The notes under the pieces: model-generated
The model's database searches: none
What the model was told of the DNA's origin: nothing
The model's input: the letters and a program-made list of their open reading frames with translations, nothing else
Part shown: positions 33,117-44,101 of the stretch, piece after piece
Position numbering within the stretch: position 1 is the stretch's first letter
How the letters are laid out: each line of letters begins with the position of its first letter
Position numbers and translations under genes: made by a program
Assembly (NCBI RefSeq): GCF_013314895.1
Contig: NZ_JABTYE010000004.1
Coordinates: 248,001-312,000 of the forward strand
Direction: 5' to 3'
DNA length: 64,000 nucleotides
Source of the DNA: Cupriavidus gilardii
GTDB lineage: Bacteria > Pseudomonadota > Gammaproteobacteria > Burkholderiales > Burkholderiaceae

Positions 33117-34772
33117 ATGGCCGCTGCAGCTACCTCTTTCGCGCCATCGTTCGGCTACGCGATGGACATTCCGCTGGTGCTGACCCAGCTGCTCCAGGAC
33201 GCAGCGCGCCACCATCGGCAGTCATCGATCGTATCGATCATCGATGGGCAGACGGTGCGCCACACCTATGCGGACTGTGAACGCCGTGCGCGCAAGGTCG
33301 CGCAGATGCTCGGCGCGCTCGGCGTGCAACCGCAGGACCGGGTCGCCACGCTGGCCTGGAACGATCATCGCCACTACGAGCTGTATTTCGGCATCGCCGG
33401 CATGGGGGCGATCTGCCATACGGTCAATCCCCGGCTGTTCGTCGAGCAGGTCGTACATATCGTCAACGACGCGCAGGATCGGGTTTTGGTGTTTTCGCCG
33501 GATTTCCTGCCGCTGGTCACCGAGATCGCGGACCGATGCCCGAGCGTCAGCGAATGGATCATGCTGGGCGAGCCGGACCCCGCGCTGCGGCTGCGCGGCA
33601 TTGCCCCGAAAAGCTATGAATCGCTGCTGGCGCGCCACGACGGGGACTATGCCTGGCCCGATCTGGACGAGCGCAGCGCCGCCTTCCTGTGCTACACGTC
33701 GGGCACCACCGGCAACCCGAAGGGCGTAGTCTATTCCCACCGCGCCACCGTACTGCACGCCTACGCCTGCGCCCTGCCCGATTCGCACAATATCTCGGCC
33801 TGCGAGGTCGTGCTGCCGGCGGTGCCGATGTTCCACGCCAATGCCTGGGAGGCGCCCTTCGCCGCCACGCTGACCGGCGCGACGTTGGTGCTGCCCGGCG
33901 CCAGGCTCGACGGGGAGTCGCTGTATCGGCTGGTCGAGCAGGAAGGCGCGACCTTCGCCATCGGCGTTCCCACCGTGTGGTTCACGCTGCTGCGCCATGT
34001 GCAGGAGAACGGCCTGCGCTTCGGCACGCTGCGCCGGCTGCTGCTGGGCGGCGCAGCCACGCCGCCCGCGATGATCGAAGCCTATGCGGCGCTCGGCGTC
34101 GAGCTGTACCAGGGTTGGGGCATGACCGAGACCGCCGCGCTGATGACGTGCGCCCGCCCGCTGGCGCACCAGGCCGCGCTGACGCCGGCGCAGCGGCGCG
34201 AGACCATCTTCGGCACCGCCGGCCGTATCGTGCCTGGCGCCGACATGCGTGTCGTCGACGGCGATGGCCGCGAGCTGCCCTGGGGCGAAGGCAAGCCCGG
34301 CCATCTGCAGGTACGCGGGCACTGGGTGATCTCACGCTACTACAACGCGGGCGGGTCCGCGTTGCAGGATGGCTGGCTGCCGACCGGCGATATCGCCACG
34401 ATCGACGCCGACGGCTTCTTGCGGCTGGTCGACCGCAGCAAGGACGTGATCAAGTCCGGCGGCGAATGGATTTCCTCGGTCGACCTGGAGAACATCGCCG
34501 CGGGGGTGCCCGGCGTGCGGCTGGCCGCGTGCATCGCCGCCGCGCATCCCAAATGGGGCGAGCGGCCGCTGCTGGTGGTGCAGCGCAATGCCGGCAGCGA
34601 GGTCGACGAGGCGGCAATTCTCGGCGCCTTCGACGGCAGGATCGCCAATTGGTGCCGGCCCGACGCCGTGGTGTTTACCGACGAGATGCCGATGACCGCG
34701 ACGGGCAAGCTCTTCAAGCTGCGGCTGCGCGAGCTGTTCGGCGATTACCTGATCAAACGCGCCTTCCCGTAA
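33117..34772 (+). CDS. AMP-dependent acyl-CoA synthetase (long/medium-chain fatty-acid:CoA ligase type)
   Basis: A 551-residue adenylate-forming enzyme that activates a carboxylic acid to its CoA thioester. The P-loop is CYTSGTTGNPKGVVYSHRA, A5 is YQGWGMTETAALM, the hinge is WLPTGDIATIDADGFLRLVDR, and the C-terminal catalytic lysine lies in MTATGKLFKLRLRELF. The ATG at 33117 follows GGAG by nine bases. First gene of an operon with thiolase, FadJ-type fusion, acyl-CoA dehydrogenase and a solute-binding protein, so it supplies the acyl-CoA for that beta-oxidation route. Confidence 0.94.
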   Translation: MAAAATSFAPSFGYAMDIPLVLTQLLQDAARHHRQSSIVSIIDGQTVRHTYADCERRARKVAQMLGALGVQPQDRVATLAWNDHRHYELYFGIAGMGAICHTVNPRLFVEQVVHIVNDAQDRVLVFSPDFLPLVTEIADRCPSVSEWIMLGEPDPALRLRGIAPKSYESLLARHDGDYAWPDLDERSAAFLCYTSGTTGNPKGVVYSHRATVLHAYACALPDSHNISACEVVLPAVPMFHANAWEAPFAATLTGATLVLPGARLDGESLYRLVEQEGATFAIGVPTVWFTLLRHVQENGLRFGTLRRLLLGGAATPPAMIEAYAALGVELYQGWGMTETAALMTCARPLAHQAALTPAQRRETIFGTAGRIVPGADMRVVDGDGRELPWGEGKPGHLQVRGHWVISRYYNAGGSALQDGWLPTGDIATIDADGFLRLVDRSKDVIKSGGEWISSVDLENIAAGVPGVRLAACIAAAHPKWGERPLLVVQRNAGSEVDEAAILGAFDGRIANWCRPDAVVFTDEMPMTATGKLFKLRLRELFGDYLIKRAFP

Positions 34773-34864
34773 GGGCACCGGCGTCTTCGGCTTTCGAACG
34801 ACCGGAACCGTGCCGGCGCCGACGCCGGCAGGGTCTGCTGCCCGCTGCTCCAGGAAATACGACG

Positions 34865-36070
34865 ATGAACGATGCCTATCTGTACGACGCCGTGCGCACC
34901 GCGCGTGGCAAGGGTCGCAGCAGCGGCGCGCTGCATGCGATCACGCCGGTCTCGCTTGCCGCGCAGACGCTGCAGGGCCTGCGCCAGCGCAATGGGTTCG
35001 CGCCCGAGACCATCGACGAGGTCGGCCTCGGCGTGGTGATGCCGCTCGGCGAGCAAGGTGCCGACCTCGCCCGCACGGCGCTGCTGATGGCCGGCTACGG
35101 CGACACCGTGCCCGGCTATCAACTGAACCGCTTCTGCGTGTCGGGGCTCGATACCGTCAATCAGGCCGCCGCCGCGATCATGGCCGGACAGATCGACGCG
35201 GCGATCGGAGGCGGGGTCGAGTCGATGTCGCGCGTGCCGATCGGCTCCGACGGCGGGGCGATCTACACCGACCCGGCGGTCACGCGGCGTTTCGCCTATA
35301 TGCCCAACGGCGTCGCGGCCGATCTGATCGCCTCGCTGGAGGGATTTACCCGCGCCGATGTCGACGCCTATGCGATGGAAAGCCAGCGCCGCGCCGCGCA
35401 CGCGCGCGCGGCGGGCTACTTCTCGCGTTCGCTGTTGCCGGTACGGGATGTCGCCGGCAACGTGGTGCTGGCCGAGGACGAGGCCATCCGCGCAGGCACG
35501 ACGATGGCCGATCTGGCCGGGCTGGCGCCGGCGTTTGCCGCGCCGGGCAAGCTGGGCTTCGATGCGATCGCACTGCAGCGCTATCCGACGCTCGAAGCGA
35601 TCGAGCACGTCCACACCAGCGGCAATTCCAGCGCCATCGTCGATGGGGCTGCCGCCGTGCTGATCGGCAGCCGCGCCTTTGGCGAACGCAGCGGATTGAA
35701 GCCGCGTGCCCGGCTGCGGCACTTTGCCTCGAGCGGCAGCGATCCCGACCTGAACCTCGGCGGCCCGGTGCCCGCCACGCGCAAGTTGCTGGCGCGCAGC
35801 GGACTGTCGATCGCCGACATCGATCTGTTCGAGGTCAACGAGGCGTTCTCGGTGGTGCCGATGGTCTACCAGCGGACCTTCGGCATCGACCCGGACCGCA
35901 TCAACGTCAACGGGGGCGCGATTGCGATGGGCCATCCGCTCGGCGCAACCGGCGCGATGCTGCTGGGCACCCTGCTCGACGACCTCGAGCGCCGCGGGCT
36001 GGGCATGGGCCTGGTCACGCTGTGTGCCGGCACCGGGCAGGCCACGGCCACCCTCATCGAGCGCGTGTAG
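34865..36070 (+). CDS. Thiolase (acetyl-CoA C-acyltransferase)
   Basis: A 401-residue thiolase for the last beta-oxidation step. The nucleophilic cysteine is in [16 protein letters not shown], the catalytic His in [17 protein letters not shown] and the second Cys in [11 protein letters not shown]. It lies between the acyl-CoA synthetase and the multifunctional FadJ-type gene. The in-frame ORF begins far upstream inside the synthetase gene, but homology starts at ATG 34865. Confidence 0.95.
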   Translation: MNDAYLYDAVRTARGKGRSSGALHAITPVSLAAQTLQGLRQRNGFAPETIDEVGLGVVMPLGEQGADLARTALLMAGYGDTVPGYQLNRFCVSGLDTVNQAAAAIMAGQIDAAIGGGVESMSRVPIGSDGGAIYTDPAVTRRFAYMPNGVAADLIASLEGFTRADVDAYAMESQRRAAHARAAGYFSRSLLPVRDVAGNVVLAEDEAIRAGTTMADLAGLAPAFAAPGKLGFDAIALQRYPTLEAIEHVHTSGNSSAIVDGAAAVLIGSRAFGERSGLKPRARLRHFASSGSDPDLNLGGPVPATRKLLARSGLSIADIDLFEVNEAFSVVPMVYQRTFGIDPDRINVNGGAIAMGHPLGATGAMLLGTLLDDLERRGLGMGLVTLCAGTGQATATLIERV

Positions 36071-36076
36071 CGAACG

Positions 36077-36118
36077 TACCGCGCAGGTACAGGCACGTAC
36101 AGGGCAGGTACACGCACT
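36077..36118. repeat. Short GTAC-centred direct repeats between thiolase and fadJ-like genes
   Basis: The elements CGTACCGCGCAGGTACAGG and CGTACAGGGCAGGTACACG form an imperfect tandem pair of about 18 nt. They fall in the 89-base spacer and have no obvious coding role. Confidence 0.55.
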
Positions 36119-36159
36119 GACAAGGCCCGCCCGCCAACAAGCAACCGGACGCATATCCG

Positions 36160-38295
36160 ATGACCACCATCACACTGGCCGTGGACCACGACGGCATTGC
36201 CCTGATCACGATCGATTGTCCGGGCCGGCCCGTCAATATCTATACGCCCGAACTGACCGCTGAACTGGCCGCGGCAGTCGAACGCGTGATCGCCGATCCC
36301 ACCGTTGCCGGCGCCGTGATCGTCTCCGGCAAGGAAGGCTTCCTGGCCGGCGCGGACCTGAAGTCCACGCATGCCGCGATCGTGCGCGCGCTTGCCGGCG
36401 GCGCCCCGCCCGACTTCTGCGCCGAGAACCGGCTGATGCGGCGAATCGAGACGGGTGGCAAGCCGTTCGCCGCCGCGATCCACGGCGCGGCGCTCGGCGG
36501 TGGGCTCGAACTCGCACTGGCCTGCCACTTCCGCGTTGCGTCCGATGCCGGCGACACCGTGATCGGGCTGCCCGAGGTGCAGGTCGGCCTGCTGCCCGCC
36601 GGCGGCGGCACGCAGCGCCTGCCGCGGATGATCGGCATCGAGGCAGCGCTGCCGCTGCTGCTCGAGGGCAACGCCGTGCCTGCCGCGCAGGCATTGGCAC
36701 TGGGCGTGCTCGACGCGATGGTGCCGCGCGCCGAGCTCATCGCGACCGCGCGCGCCTGGTTGCTCGCCAACCCGCAGCCCAGCCAGCCATGGGACCGCAA
36801 GGGATGGCAGATGCCGGGCGGTGCCGGTGCGCTGGCCACCCATGCGAACCGGACCTTCTACGCGGGGATGGCGCAGGTCCGTGCCCGTACGCAGGGCAAC
36901 TACCCGGCGCCCCTGGCGATCCTGTCGGCGGTCTACGAAGGGACCCAGCTGCCGTTCGACGCGGCGATGGCCGTCGAAGCGCGCTACTTTGGCCAGCTCG
37001 CCGCCGATCCGGTCGCGCGCAATCTGATCCGCACGCAGTTCGTCAATCGCAAGCGCCATGCCCGGCCTGCGCATTGGCCCGCCGGCGTTCCCGCCTCGCG
37101 GGTACGGACCGTCGGCGTGCTCGGCGCCGGCATGATGGGGGCCGGCATCGCCCATGCCGCGGCACGGGCGGGCCTGTCGGTGGTGCTGCTGGACGGCACG
37201 CAGGCCCAAGCCGAGGCCGGCAAGGCGCGTGCCGTCGCGATCGGCACGCGCACCGATGGCGAGGCCGGCGGCGATGCCATCGACGCCGCGATCCGTGCGA
37301 CGGCGCGTTACGAGGACCTGTCGGGCTGCGACTATATCGTCGAAGCCGTGTTCGAGGATCGCTCGGTAAAGTCCTCCGTGCTGGCCAGCGTCTGCGAGGT
37401 CGTCGGCAACGACGTCGTGGTCGCGTCGAACACCTCGACGCTGCCGATCACCGGCCTGGCCGCCTGCACCGACCGTCCCACTCGCTTCATCGGCATGCAT
37501 TTCTTCTCGCCGGTCGAACGGATGCCGCTGCTGGAAATCATCGTGGGCGAGGCGACCTCGCCCGACACGCTGGCACGATCGATGGACCTGGCGCGTCAGC
37601 TCGGCAAGACCCCGATCGTCGTCAACGATAGTCCGGGCTTCTTCACCAGCCGCATCTTCTGCGCCTATGTCGACGAAGCGATGGCGATGCTCGACGAGGG
37701 CGTCAGACCCGCGCTGATCGAGAACGCCGCTCGCATGGCCGGTTTCGCGACCCCGCCGCTGGCCGTGCTCGACGAGGTCTCGCTGGACCTGCAGCAACGC
37801 GTCGTGAACCAGGCCATTGCGGACGGCCTCGACCCGCGCTTCCTGCGCGTGCACGGCCAACCGGTAATCGCCCGCATGAACGCGCTGGGCCGCCTCGGAC
37901 GCAAGGCCGGCGCCGGCTTCTACGACTACCCGCGCGATGGCCGCAAGCGCCTGTGGCCGGGACTGGCACAGCAATTCCCGCTGCAGGCCAGCCAGCCGGA
38001 CGTCGATACGGTGCGGCAACGCCTGCTGTGCATCCCCGCCCTGGAGAGCGTGCGCTGCCTGGAGGAAGGCGTGATCGGCGCGCCCGCGGACGGCGATATC
38101 GGCGCCATCCTGGGCCTGGGCTTTCCGGCCTGGACCGGCGGCCCGCTGTCGCTGATCGATACCGTTGGCGTCGCCGAATTCGTGCGACGCTGCGACGCGC
38201 TCGCCGCGGCGCACGGCGCCCGATTCGCGCCGACCGAAGGCCTGCGGACCCGCGTCGGCAGCCGTACGGCGTTCTATCCGGAGGAGGCCGCATGA
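36160..38295 (+). CDS. FadJ-type fusion: enoyl-CoA hydratase / 3-hydroxyacyl-CoA dehydrogenase
   Basis: A 711-residue bifunctional beta-oxidation enzyme of normal FadJ length. Residues 1-190 are crotonase (oxyanion region [21 protein letters not shown]; catalytic [21 protein letters not shown]). Residues about 310-500 are the NAD-binding dehydrogenase ([20 protein letters not shown]; catalytic His in [19 protein letters not shown]). The C-terminal 3HCDH helical domains follow ([12 protein letters not shown]). Its stop overlaps the acyl-CoA dehydrogenase start (ATGA), so translation is coupled. It works with the flanking dehydrogenase and thiolase to complete a beta-oxidation cycle. Confidence 0.95.
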   Translation: MTTITLAVDHDGIALITIDCPGRPVNIYTPELTAELAAAVERVIADPTVAGAVIVSGKEGFLAGADLKSTHAAIVRALAGGAPPDFCAENRLMRRIETGGKPFAAAIHGAALGGGLELALACHFRVASDAGDTVIGLPEVQVGLLPAGGGTQRLPRMIGIEAALPLLLEGNAVPAAQALALGVLDAMVPRAELIATARAWLLANPQPSQPWDRKGWQMPGGAGALATHANRTFYAGMAQVRARTQGNYPAPLAILSAVYEGTQLPFDAAMAVEARYFGQLAADPVARNLIRTQFVNRKRHARPAHWPAGVPASRVRTVGVLGAGMMGAGIAHAAARAGLSVVLLDGTQAQAEAGKARAVAIGTRTDGEAGGDAIDAAIRATARYEDLSGCDYIVEAVFEDRSVKSSVLASVCEVVGNDVVVASNTSTLPITGLAACTDRPTRFIGMHFFSPVERMPLLEIIVGEATSPDTLARSMDLARQLGKTPIVVNDSPGFFTSRIFCAYVDEAMAMLDEGVRPALIENAARMAGFATPPLAVLDEVSLDLQQRVVNQAIADGLDPRFLRVHGQPVIARMNALGRLGRKAGAGFYDYPRDGRKRLWPGLAQQFPLQASQPDVDTVRQRLLCIPALESVRCLEEGVIGAPADGDIGAILGLGFPAWTGGPLSLIDTVGVAEFVRRCDALAAAHGARFAPTEGLRTRVGSRTAFYPEEAA

Positions 38296-39449
38296 CCACG
38301 CCGCGCCGCATCTTCGACGCCGAGCACGAGCAATTCCGCGAATCGGTCGCACGCTTCGTTCGCAACGAGGTCGCCCCGCACGTCGACCGCTGGCGCGAGG
38401 CGGGATGCTGCGATCGCGAGATCTTCGAGAAGGCCGGCGCCCAGGGACTGCTGCTGATGTGGGCCGACGAGGCGCATGGCGGTGCGGGCGTGGCGGACTT
38501 CCGCTACGAGCAGATCGTCTACGAGGAAACCATCCGGCACGGCGACATTGGCCTGTTCCTGACGCTGCATTCGCGGCTGGTGGCCCCGTACATCGGCCGG
38601 CTCGGCACCGACGAGCAAAAGGCGCGCTGGCTGCCCGACGCGGCCCGCGGCAACCGCATCCTGGCGATCGCGATGACCGAGCCGGCCGCCGGTTCCGACC
38701 TGGCCGGCATGCAGGCACGCGCGACGCGACGCGCAGCCAGCTGGGTGCTGCGCGGCGCCAAGACCTACATCTCCAACGGCATCAATGCCGACCTGGTGAT
38801 CGTCGCCGCCTGCACCGGCGACGGCCCGCGAGACTTCGGGCTCTTCGTCGTCGAGCGCGGCATGCCCGGCTTCGAACGCGGGCGCCGGCTCGCCAAGCTG
38901 GGACTCGATGCGCAGGATACCGCCGAGCTGTTCTTCGACGACGTTCCGATACCCGACGCCAACGTGCTGGGCGACCCCACGCGGGCGCTGGCCTATCTGG
39001 CGGAGGGATTGGTCGAGGAGCGGCTGCTGGCCGCCTGCCAGTCGCTTGCCCACGCCCAGGTGGCGCTGGAGCTGACCATCGAACATGTCAGGTCGCGGCG
39101 CCTGTTCGGCCGGGCGCTCGGCGCCTTCCAGAACACGCGCTTCACGCTGGCGCGGCGGCATGCGGAGCTCGATGCGATGCAAACCTGGATCGACACGCTG
39201 GTGCTCGAACACAATGCCGGCCGGCTCGGCGCGGCCACCGCGGCATCGGCCAAGCTGCTGACCTCGGAACTCGAGAACCGCCTGATCGACGACTGCCTCC
39301 AGCTTCATGGCGGCGCAGGCTATATGGACGAATACCGCATCAGCCGGATGTACCGCGACGCGCGCGTCTCCCGCATCTATGCCGGCGCATCGGAAGTGAT
39401 GCTCGAGATCGTCGCGCGCTCGATCGGATTGACCGAGAAGATGGAATGA
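38292..39449 (+). CDS. Acyl-CoA dehydrogenase
   Basis: A 385-residue FAD enzyme introducing the C2-C3 double bond. The flavin and substrate signatures are [19 protein letters not shown] and [24 protein letters not shown], and the catalytic base is the Glu in [18 protein letters not shown]. The ATG overlaps the stop of the fused hydratase/dehydrogenase gene. In combination with the divergent APH kinase the set resembles the split version of ACAD10/11, but this is inference. Confidence 0.95.
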   Translation: MTTPRRIFDAEHEQFRESVARFVRNEVAPHVDRWREAGCCDREIFEKAGAQGLLLMWADEAHGGAGVADFRYEQIVYEETIRHGDIGLFLTLHSRLVAPYIGRLGTDEQKARWLPDAARGNRILAIAMTEPAAGSDLAGMQARATRRAASWVLRGAKTYISNGINADLVIVAACTGDGPRDFGLFVVERGMPGFERGRRLAKLGLDAQDTAELFFDDVPIPDANVLGDPTRALAYLAEGLVEERLLAACQSLAHAQVALELTIEHVRSRRLFGRALGAFQNTRFTLARRHAELDAMQTWIDTLVLEHNAGRLGAATAASAKLLTSELENRLIDDCLQLHGGAGYMDEYRISRMYRDARVSRIYAGASEVMLEIVARSIGLTEKME

Positions 39450-39538
39450 GCTCGCTGCCGCGCGGCCCGCGCACTCGCACCCCGACGCCATATCAGGCGG
39501 CCGTCCACGAACGGCTGCCCCACACCCAGGAGACAGAA

Positions 39539-40807
39539 ATGCAAGCACGCCCCCGGCGCCAGCGCGCCACCAAACCGCTCGCGGCCGCAGCCGCCCTTTG
39601 CGCCTCGGCGCTGATGCATGCTCTTGTCCCGGCATCGGCGCACGCCGGCGTGGCAGCCGACAGGCTGTCCGACGGCGAGGTGCGTATCGGCGTGCTGACC
39701 GATCTGTCGGGCGTCTATGCCGATGCCAGCGGACGCGGTTCGGTGCTCGCCGCGCAGATGGCCATCGACGATTTCGTGGCCGAAGCCAAGCCAGCGTTCA
39801 AGATCAAGCTGCTGTCCGCCGACATGCAGCTCAAGCCCGACGTCGGCGCCAATATCGCCCGAACCTGGTTCGACCGCGACGGCGTGGACATGGTGGTCGA
39901 CCTGCCGTCGTCGGCGGTGACGCTCGCCGTGATGAACCTTGCCGCCGAAAAGAACCGCGTGGTGATCGCCACCGGTCCCGCCTCGCTTCGGATCACCAAT
40001 GAGGACTGCATGCCCACCGCCCTGCACTGGGCCTATGACGAGTACTCGCAGGGCCAGGGCACCGCGCGGGCGATCACCGAGGCCGGGCACAAGGCATGGT
40101 TCTTTATCGAAGCCGACTACGCCGGCGGCCGCGCGCTGCGTTCGGGCTTCGAGGAGGCCGTCAAGGCGGCCGGCGGCACAGTGGTCGGCAGCGCGAGGCA
40201 TCCGCTTGGCGCCGCCGACTTCTCGTCGCAGATCGTGCAGGCGCAGAGCTCGAAGGCGAGCGTGATCGGCATGGCCAATGCGGCCGGCGATTCCGCCAAT
40301 CTGTTGAAGCAAGCCGCGCAGTTCGGCGTCACGCCCAAGCAGATCATCGCCGCCTCGCTGACGCATATCACCGACATCCACGGCCTGGGCCTGGCCGCGA
40401 CCAAGGGCATGTATCTGACCGATGGCTTCTACTGGGACCGCAACGAGGCCTCGCGCGCGTGGTCGCGCCGGTTCTTCGACAAGCAGAAGAAGATGCCGAC
40501 CATGGTGCAGGCCGGCACCTACTCCGCCGTGCTGAACTACCTGCGCGGGGTCGATGCGGCCGGCACCGACGATGCCAGGGCCACCGTGGCGGCGATGCGC
40601 GCGGCGCCTGTCAACGACGTGTTCGCCAGCAATGGCAAGCTGCGCGAGGACGGCCGCATGGTCCACGACATGTATCTGTTCGAGGTGAAGAAGCCGGAGG
40701 AATCGAAGTACCCGTGGGACTACTACAAGCTCAAGGCCACCATTCCGGCGGACAAGGCGTTCCGGCCACTGTCGCAATCGGCGTGCAAGCTGGTCAGGAA
40801 GGGTTGA
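39539..40807 (+). CDS. ABC transporter substrate-binding protein (branched-chain amino acid/urea type)
   Basis: A 422-residue periplasmic type-I binding protein. It has a signal peptide ending PASAHAG, then VRIGVLTDLSGVYADASGRGSVLAAQMAIDDF, followed by two alpha/beta lobes (AWFFIEADYAGGRALRSGFEEAVKAAGG, VIGMANAAGDSANLLKQAAQFG). It is last in the beta-oxidation operon, with no permease or ATPase genes beside it, so it likely delivers the carboxylic acid substrate to a transporter encoded elsewhere. The ATG at 39539 is used; upstream in-frame sequence reads through the dehydrogenase gene. Confidence 0.93.
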   Translation: MQARPRRQRATKPLAAAAALCASALMHALVPASAHAGVAADRLSDGEVRIGVLTDLSGVYADASGRGSVLAAQMAIDDFVAEAKPAFKIKLLSADMQLKPDVGANIARTWFDRDGVDMVVDLPSSAVTLAVMNLAAEKNRVVIATGPASLRITNEDCMPTALHWAYDEYSQGQGTARAITEAGHKAWFFIEADYAGGRALRSGFEEAVKAAGGTVVGSARHPLGAADFSSQIVQAQSSKASVIGMANAAGDSANLLKQAAQFGVTPKQIIAASLTHITDIHGLGLAATKGMYLTDGFYWDRNEASRAWSRRFFDKQKKMPTMVQAGTYSAVLNYLRGVDAAGTDDARATVAAMRAAPVNDVFASNGKLREDGRMVHDMYLFEVKKPEESKYPWDYYKLKATIPADKAFRPLSQSACKLVRKG

Positions 40808-40840
40808 ACCGCGACGCGCCGCCACCGGCGACGCCGCCGC

Positions 40841-43606
40841 TCAGGCGACCAGTCCCAGACGGCGGGCCACCGCCACCGCATGCGTTCGCGACGAGGCGTC
40901 GAGCTTGCCGTTGATATTGCGAAGATGCGTCTTGATGGTGGTCTCGGACACGAACAGCCGGTCCGCCATCCCCTTGTTCGACAGGCCCTCGGCCAGCAAG
41001 CGCAGCACGCTGAGCTCGCGGCCGGTCAGGCCATGCGCGGACGCAAGCGGCGCTGCCTGCTGCCCGTCATGGCCGTCGCCGGGTCCGGCCATCGCGGCGC
41101 GCTCGTGATGCGGCAACGGCCAGACCGGCATCGCCAGCAGCTGCCCGGCCCATTGGCGCGCGCGCTCGCTCACCGACGGTACGGCGCCACCGACGACGCG
41201 CTGCAGCAACGTGGCGACGCCTCCGCCCTCATCGGTGAAGGTGCTGACGAACCCCTCCCCTACCGCATCCTCCAGCGCGGTCGCGATGCCGGCGCTGGCG
41301 GCATCGCGATCGCCGGCCGCCTGCTCCGCCAAGGCCAGCACGATGCGCAGCTTCAGCGCCCGCCGCCCACGCCCGGCACGGCGCGCGTCGTCGAGCGCGT
41401 TGCCCAGTTCGCGCCGCGCCAATGCCAGCGCCTGCGCGTCGCCGCCGGCCACGGCCAGCCGCCAGCGCGCCAGATCGAGCGTCTCGATATCGTTGGCATG
41501 CGGGGTAAACGAGGCGCCGAACGACCATGCATGGAGCGCCTGCGCGCCGGCCAGCTCGGCCTGCGCGCGCTCGCGCTCGCCCAGCAGCAGCGCGATGCGG
41601 GCACGCTCGAGCCGCGCGCTGGCCACCATCCGCAGCAGGCCGGTGCGGTAGCCCATCTGCTCGCAGTCATGCAGCCACAGCATGGCGGCGTTGCGGCCGT
41701 GGGCATCGCGGGCTTCGGCAAGCGCCATGCGGCACAGCAGCACGAAGGTCACGATGATCGGATCGATGTACGCGGCCTCCTGAATCAGCGGCTGGTACGC
41801 CGCCAGCAGACGCTGCGCCTCGGGAAAACGCCCGGCCTCATACAGTGCCTCGGCAAGGAAGGCGCCGGCGATCTCCTGGCCATCGACACGCGCCGCGCGT
41901 CGCCGCGCATCGGGCTCATGGGCGCCGCGGTAGCGCGCCAGCGCCTGTTGCAGCCGCCCCTGCGCCAGATCGATCGAGCCATCGAGGCACTGCGCAACGC
42001 GGCGATTGGACGAGCCGCCGATCTCGGCATAGGCCTTCAGGCTGGCGTCGAGCAGACGGCGGGCCTTCTCGAACTCGCCGAGATAGATATGGCAGGACGC
42101 CAGCGAATTGAGCTGGATGCCGTACGGAAACACATGCTGGGACGAGAGCTTGCGGGCGCAGTCCAGCCACGCCGCATGCGCCTGGTCGAGCCTGTCGGTC
42201 AGCGCCAGGATGAAGGCACGCAGCGCCAGCATATGGGCAGCCATCTCGGCATCGCGCTCGCCGTCGTCGCGCATGCCGTCGAGCAGCGCCAGGGCCATGT
42301 CGCTGCGGTGCAGGAAGGTCAGTGCCCAGGCATGCACCAGCCGCAGTCCGGGTCGGTTCGCCAGCGAGCCGGCCGGCAACGCGTCGAACCAGCGCGCCAG
42401 CAGCCGTACCCTGCCCTGGCGCAGCAACGGTCCGGCGTGCTGCTGCAGCAGATCGATGGCCGAGGCCGTGTCGCCGCCCCGCAGCGCATGCTCGATGGCC
42501 GGCACCGGCCTGCACTGCGCCACGTACCATTCGCTGGCGCGGCGGTGCAGCGCGCCAACCTGCGTGGCATCGTGATGCAGCGCCAGACGGGACTGCAGGA
42601 AATCGGCGAACAGGCTGTGATAGCGATACCACTGGCCGGCGCCGTCGACGCTGACCAGGAACAGGTTGTCGTGCGACAGACGCTCGAGCATTTGCGCGCT
42701 GTCGCTGCGCTGCGTCACTGCATTGCACAGGGCGACGCAGAACGGACTGAGCAACGCGGTCTTGTGCAGGAAGTCCTGTACCTCGGCTGGCTGGCGCGAC
42801 AGCACGTCTTCGGCGAGATAGTCGGCGACGGCCACGTCCGAGCCAGAGAACGACGCGATGAACTGCGAAACGTCGTCGCAGCGCTCCATCGCCAGCACCG
42901 CCAGCCACAGCGCCACCACCCAGCCCTCGGTGCGGCGGTGCAACCGGTGCAGATCGGTCGCCGATACGCGTCGCACGGGCTGGCCGCCCTGCCACGCGGC
43001 CGTTTCCCCGCAGGTCTCGAGATAGGTACGGGTTTCGTCCAGCGTGAAGCGCAGGGCCTGCGCATCGATCTCGAGCAGACGGCCATGCGCGCGCAGTCGC
43101 GCGATGCCGAGGTCCGGCAGCCCGCGCGAGCCGACCACGAAGCGCCCATGATCGGGGACCTGCCCCAGCAACTCGCGCAGGAAGGCCAGCGCGGCTCGGC
43201 TTTGCAGCGCCTCGAAGTCGTCGAGGAAGATCGCGAAGGGTTCGGCCAGGCGCGCCAGCCGCTCGACCACCGTGTCGGTCAGTGCCACGGCGTCGTGCCT
43301 GGCCGCGGCGTCGCCGGCACGGTCGCCGGACCGTTCGAGCAGATCGATGGCCATGTCCAGCGAGGCGAGGAACATCGGGAAGTCGTTGTCGGCGGCGCCG
43401 AGCTGCACCCAGGCGGTGCGAATGCCGGCCGCCTCGCAGGCGGCCCGGATGTCGAGCATCGCGCCGGTCTTGCCGAAGCCCGCCGGCGCATGGACGGAAA
43501 CCAGCCGGATGCCCGATGCCGCGATCACCGGCGCGGCCAACCGTGCTCGCGTCATATGCGTGCGGACGGGTTGCGGAGCGGAGAACTTGGCGGGAGCGGC
43601 GCGCAT
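40841..43606 (-). CDS. MalT/AlkS-like LuxR-family ATP-dependent regulator (LAL)
   Basis: A 921-residue regulator. The N-terminal STAND ATPase has Walker A VHAPAGFGKTGAM and Walker B FAIFLDDFEAL, followed by a winged-helix and TPR-like helical repeats (residues about 350-780), and a C-terminal LuxR helix-turn-helix (LTGRELSVLRLLAEGLSNKGMADRLFVSETTIKTHLRNINGKL). Such proteins activate catabolic operons upon binding an inducer and ATP; AlkS, for alkanes, is a related example. It converges with the beta-oxidation operon, making that operon the most likely target. Confidence 0.94.
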   Translation of the reverse strand: MRAAPAKFSAPQPVRTHMTRARLAAPVIAASGIRLVSVHAPAGFGKTGAMLDIRAACEAAGIRTAWVQLGAADNDFPMFLASLDMAIDLLERSGDRAGDAAARHDAVALTDTVVERLARLAEPFAIFLDDFEALQSRAALAFLRELLGQVPDHGRFVVGSRGLPDLGIARLRAHGRLLEIDAQALRFTLDETRTYLETCGETAAWQGGQPVRRVSATDLHRLHRRTEGWVVALWLAVLAMERCDDVSQFIASFSGSDVAVADYLAEDVLSRQPAEVQDFLHKTALLSPFCVALCNAVTQRSDSAQMLERLSHDNLFLVSVDGAGQWYRYHSLFADFLQSRLALHHDATQVGALHRRASEWYVAQCRPVPAIEHALRGGDTASAIDLLQQHAGPLLRQGRVRLLARWFDALPAGSLANRPGLRLVHAWALTFLHRSDMALALLDGMRDDGERDAEMAAHMLALRAFILALTDRLDQAHAAWLDCARKLSSQHVFPYGIQLNSLASCHIYLGEFEKARRLLDASLKAYAEIGGSSNRRVAQCLDGSIDLAQGRLQQALARYRGAHEPDARRRAARVDGQEIAGAFLAEALYEAGRFPEAQRLLAAYQPLIQEAAYIDPIIVTFVLLCRMALAEARDAHGRNAAMLWLHDCEQMGYRTGLLRMVASARLERARIALLLGERERAQAELAGAQALHAWSFGASFTPHANDIETLDLARWRLAVAGGDAQALALARRELGNALDDARRAGRGRRALKLRIVLALAEQAAGDRDAASAGIATALEDAVGEGFVSTFTDEGGGVATLLQRVVGGAVPSVSERARQWAGQLLAMPVWPLPHHERAAMAGPGDGHDGQQAAPLASAHGLTGRELSVLRLLAEGLSNKGMADRLFVSETTIKTHLRNINGKLDASSRTHAVAVARRLGLVA

Positions 43607-44101
43607 GGAGAAGTCGTGAGGCGCGGACGATCGATTCTAACTGTCGCGGCATCGCCAGGACACGGCTCTAGGGGTAACTCCGTAATGCCGACCGGTTGCC
43701 ATGGCGCGTCCGGGCTTTGCCTTCGTTCGGCCTGCGCGCATTGTCGCCCGGCTTGTCTTCATTGTTCTCGGTGATCACCCGTAGCCCCACTGCATGGCAT
43801 CGAACGGCATGCGTGCCAGCGCCCGGACCACCGCTTGCCTTTTGCGACAAAACATCATAGCTTTCGTCATGCTTGTCGACCGAAGTCTCCTGTTTGTCGC
43901 GGGCACGAGGGGTCGAGAATCATCCTGACAAGGCGCGGACAACGAACTCGCGCAGCGGGCGGATTCGATAAATCGAACTGGGAGGAATCGATTTGTCTTG
44001 GCGGCGTCGGCATTGGGTTCGACGCCGCCTCGGTGTTTCGTCGGCGACCATCCCATCAGGTTGTCGAACCCGAATACGACCGGCTCTTGGGCACCCCCTC
44101 G
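43607..44101. other. 495-base spacer between LAL regulator and Cache histidine kinase genes
   Basis: No gene is supported. It contains the divergent promoters: an element GGGGTAACTCCGTAATG near 43673-43689 and an AT-richer patch at 43838-43880 (CTTTTGCGACAAAACATCATAG). The reading frame of the downstream kinase stays open through part of it, but without recognisable protein similarity. Confidence 0.5.

Noticed and set aside
33689..36070. A 793-codon frame suggesting a fusion to the thiolase
   Set aside because: The first 390 codons are a frame-shifted read of the acyl-CoA synthetase; the thiolase begins at 34865 with its usual N-terminus.
35866..38718. A 950-codon open frame antisense to the thiolase/FadJ/dehydrogenase genes, and similar ones at 40880-43774 (+) and 17527-19869 (-)
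   Set aside because: They mirror real genes with strong domain motifs on the other strand, have arginine/alanine/histidine-rich nonsense composition, and result from high GC at third codon positions.
38165..40807. An 880-codon frame extending the solute-binding protein upstream
   Set aside because: The extension is antiphase to the acyl-CoA dehydrogenase; the signal peptide begins at 39539.
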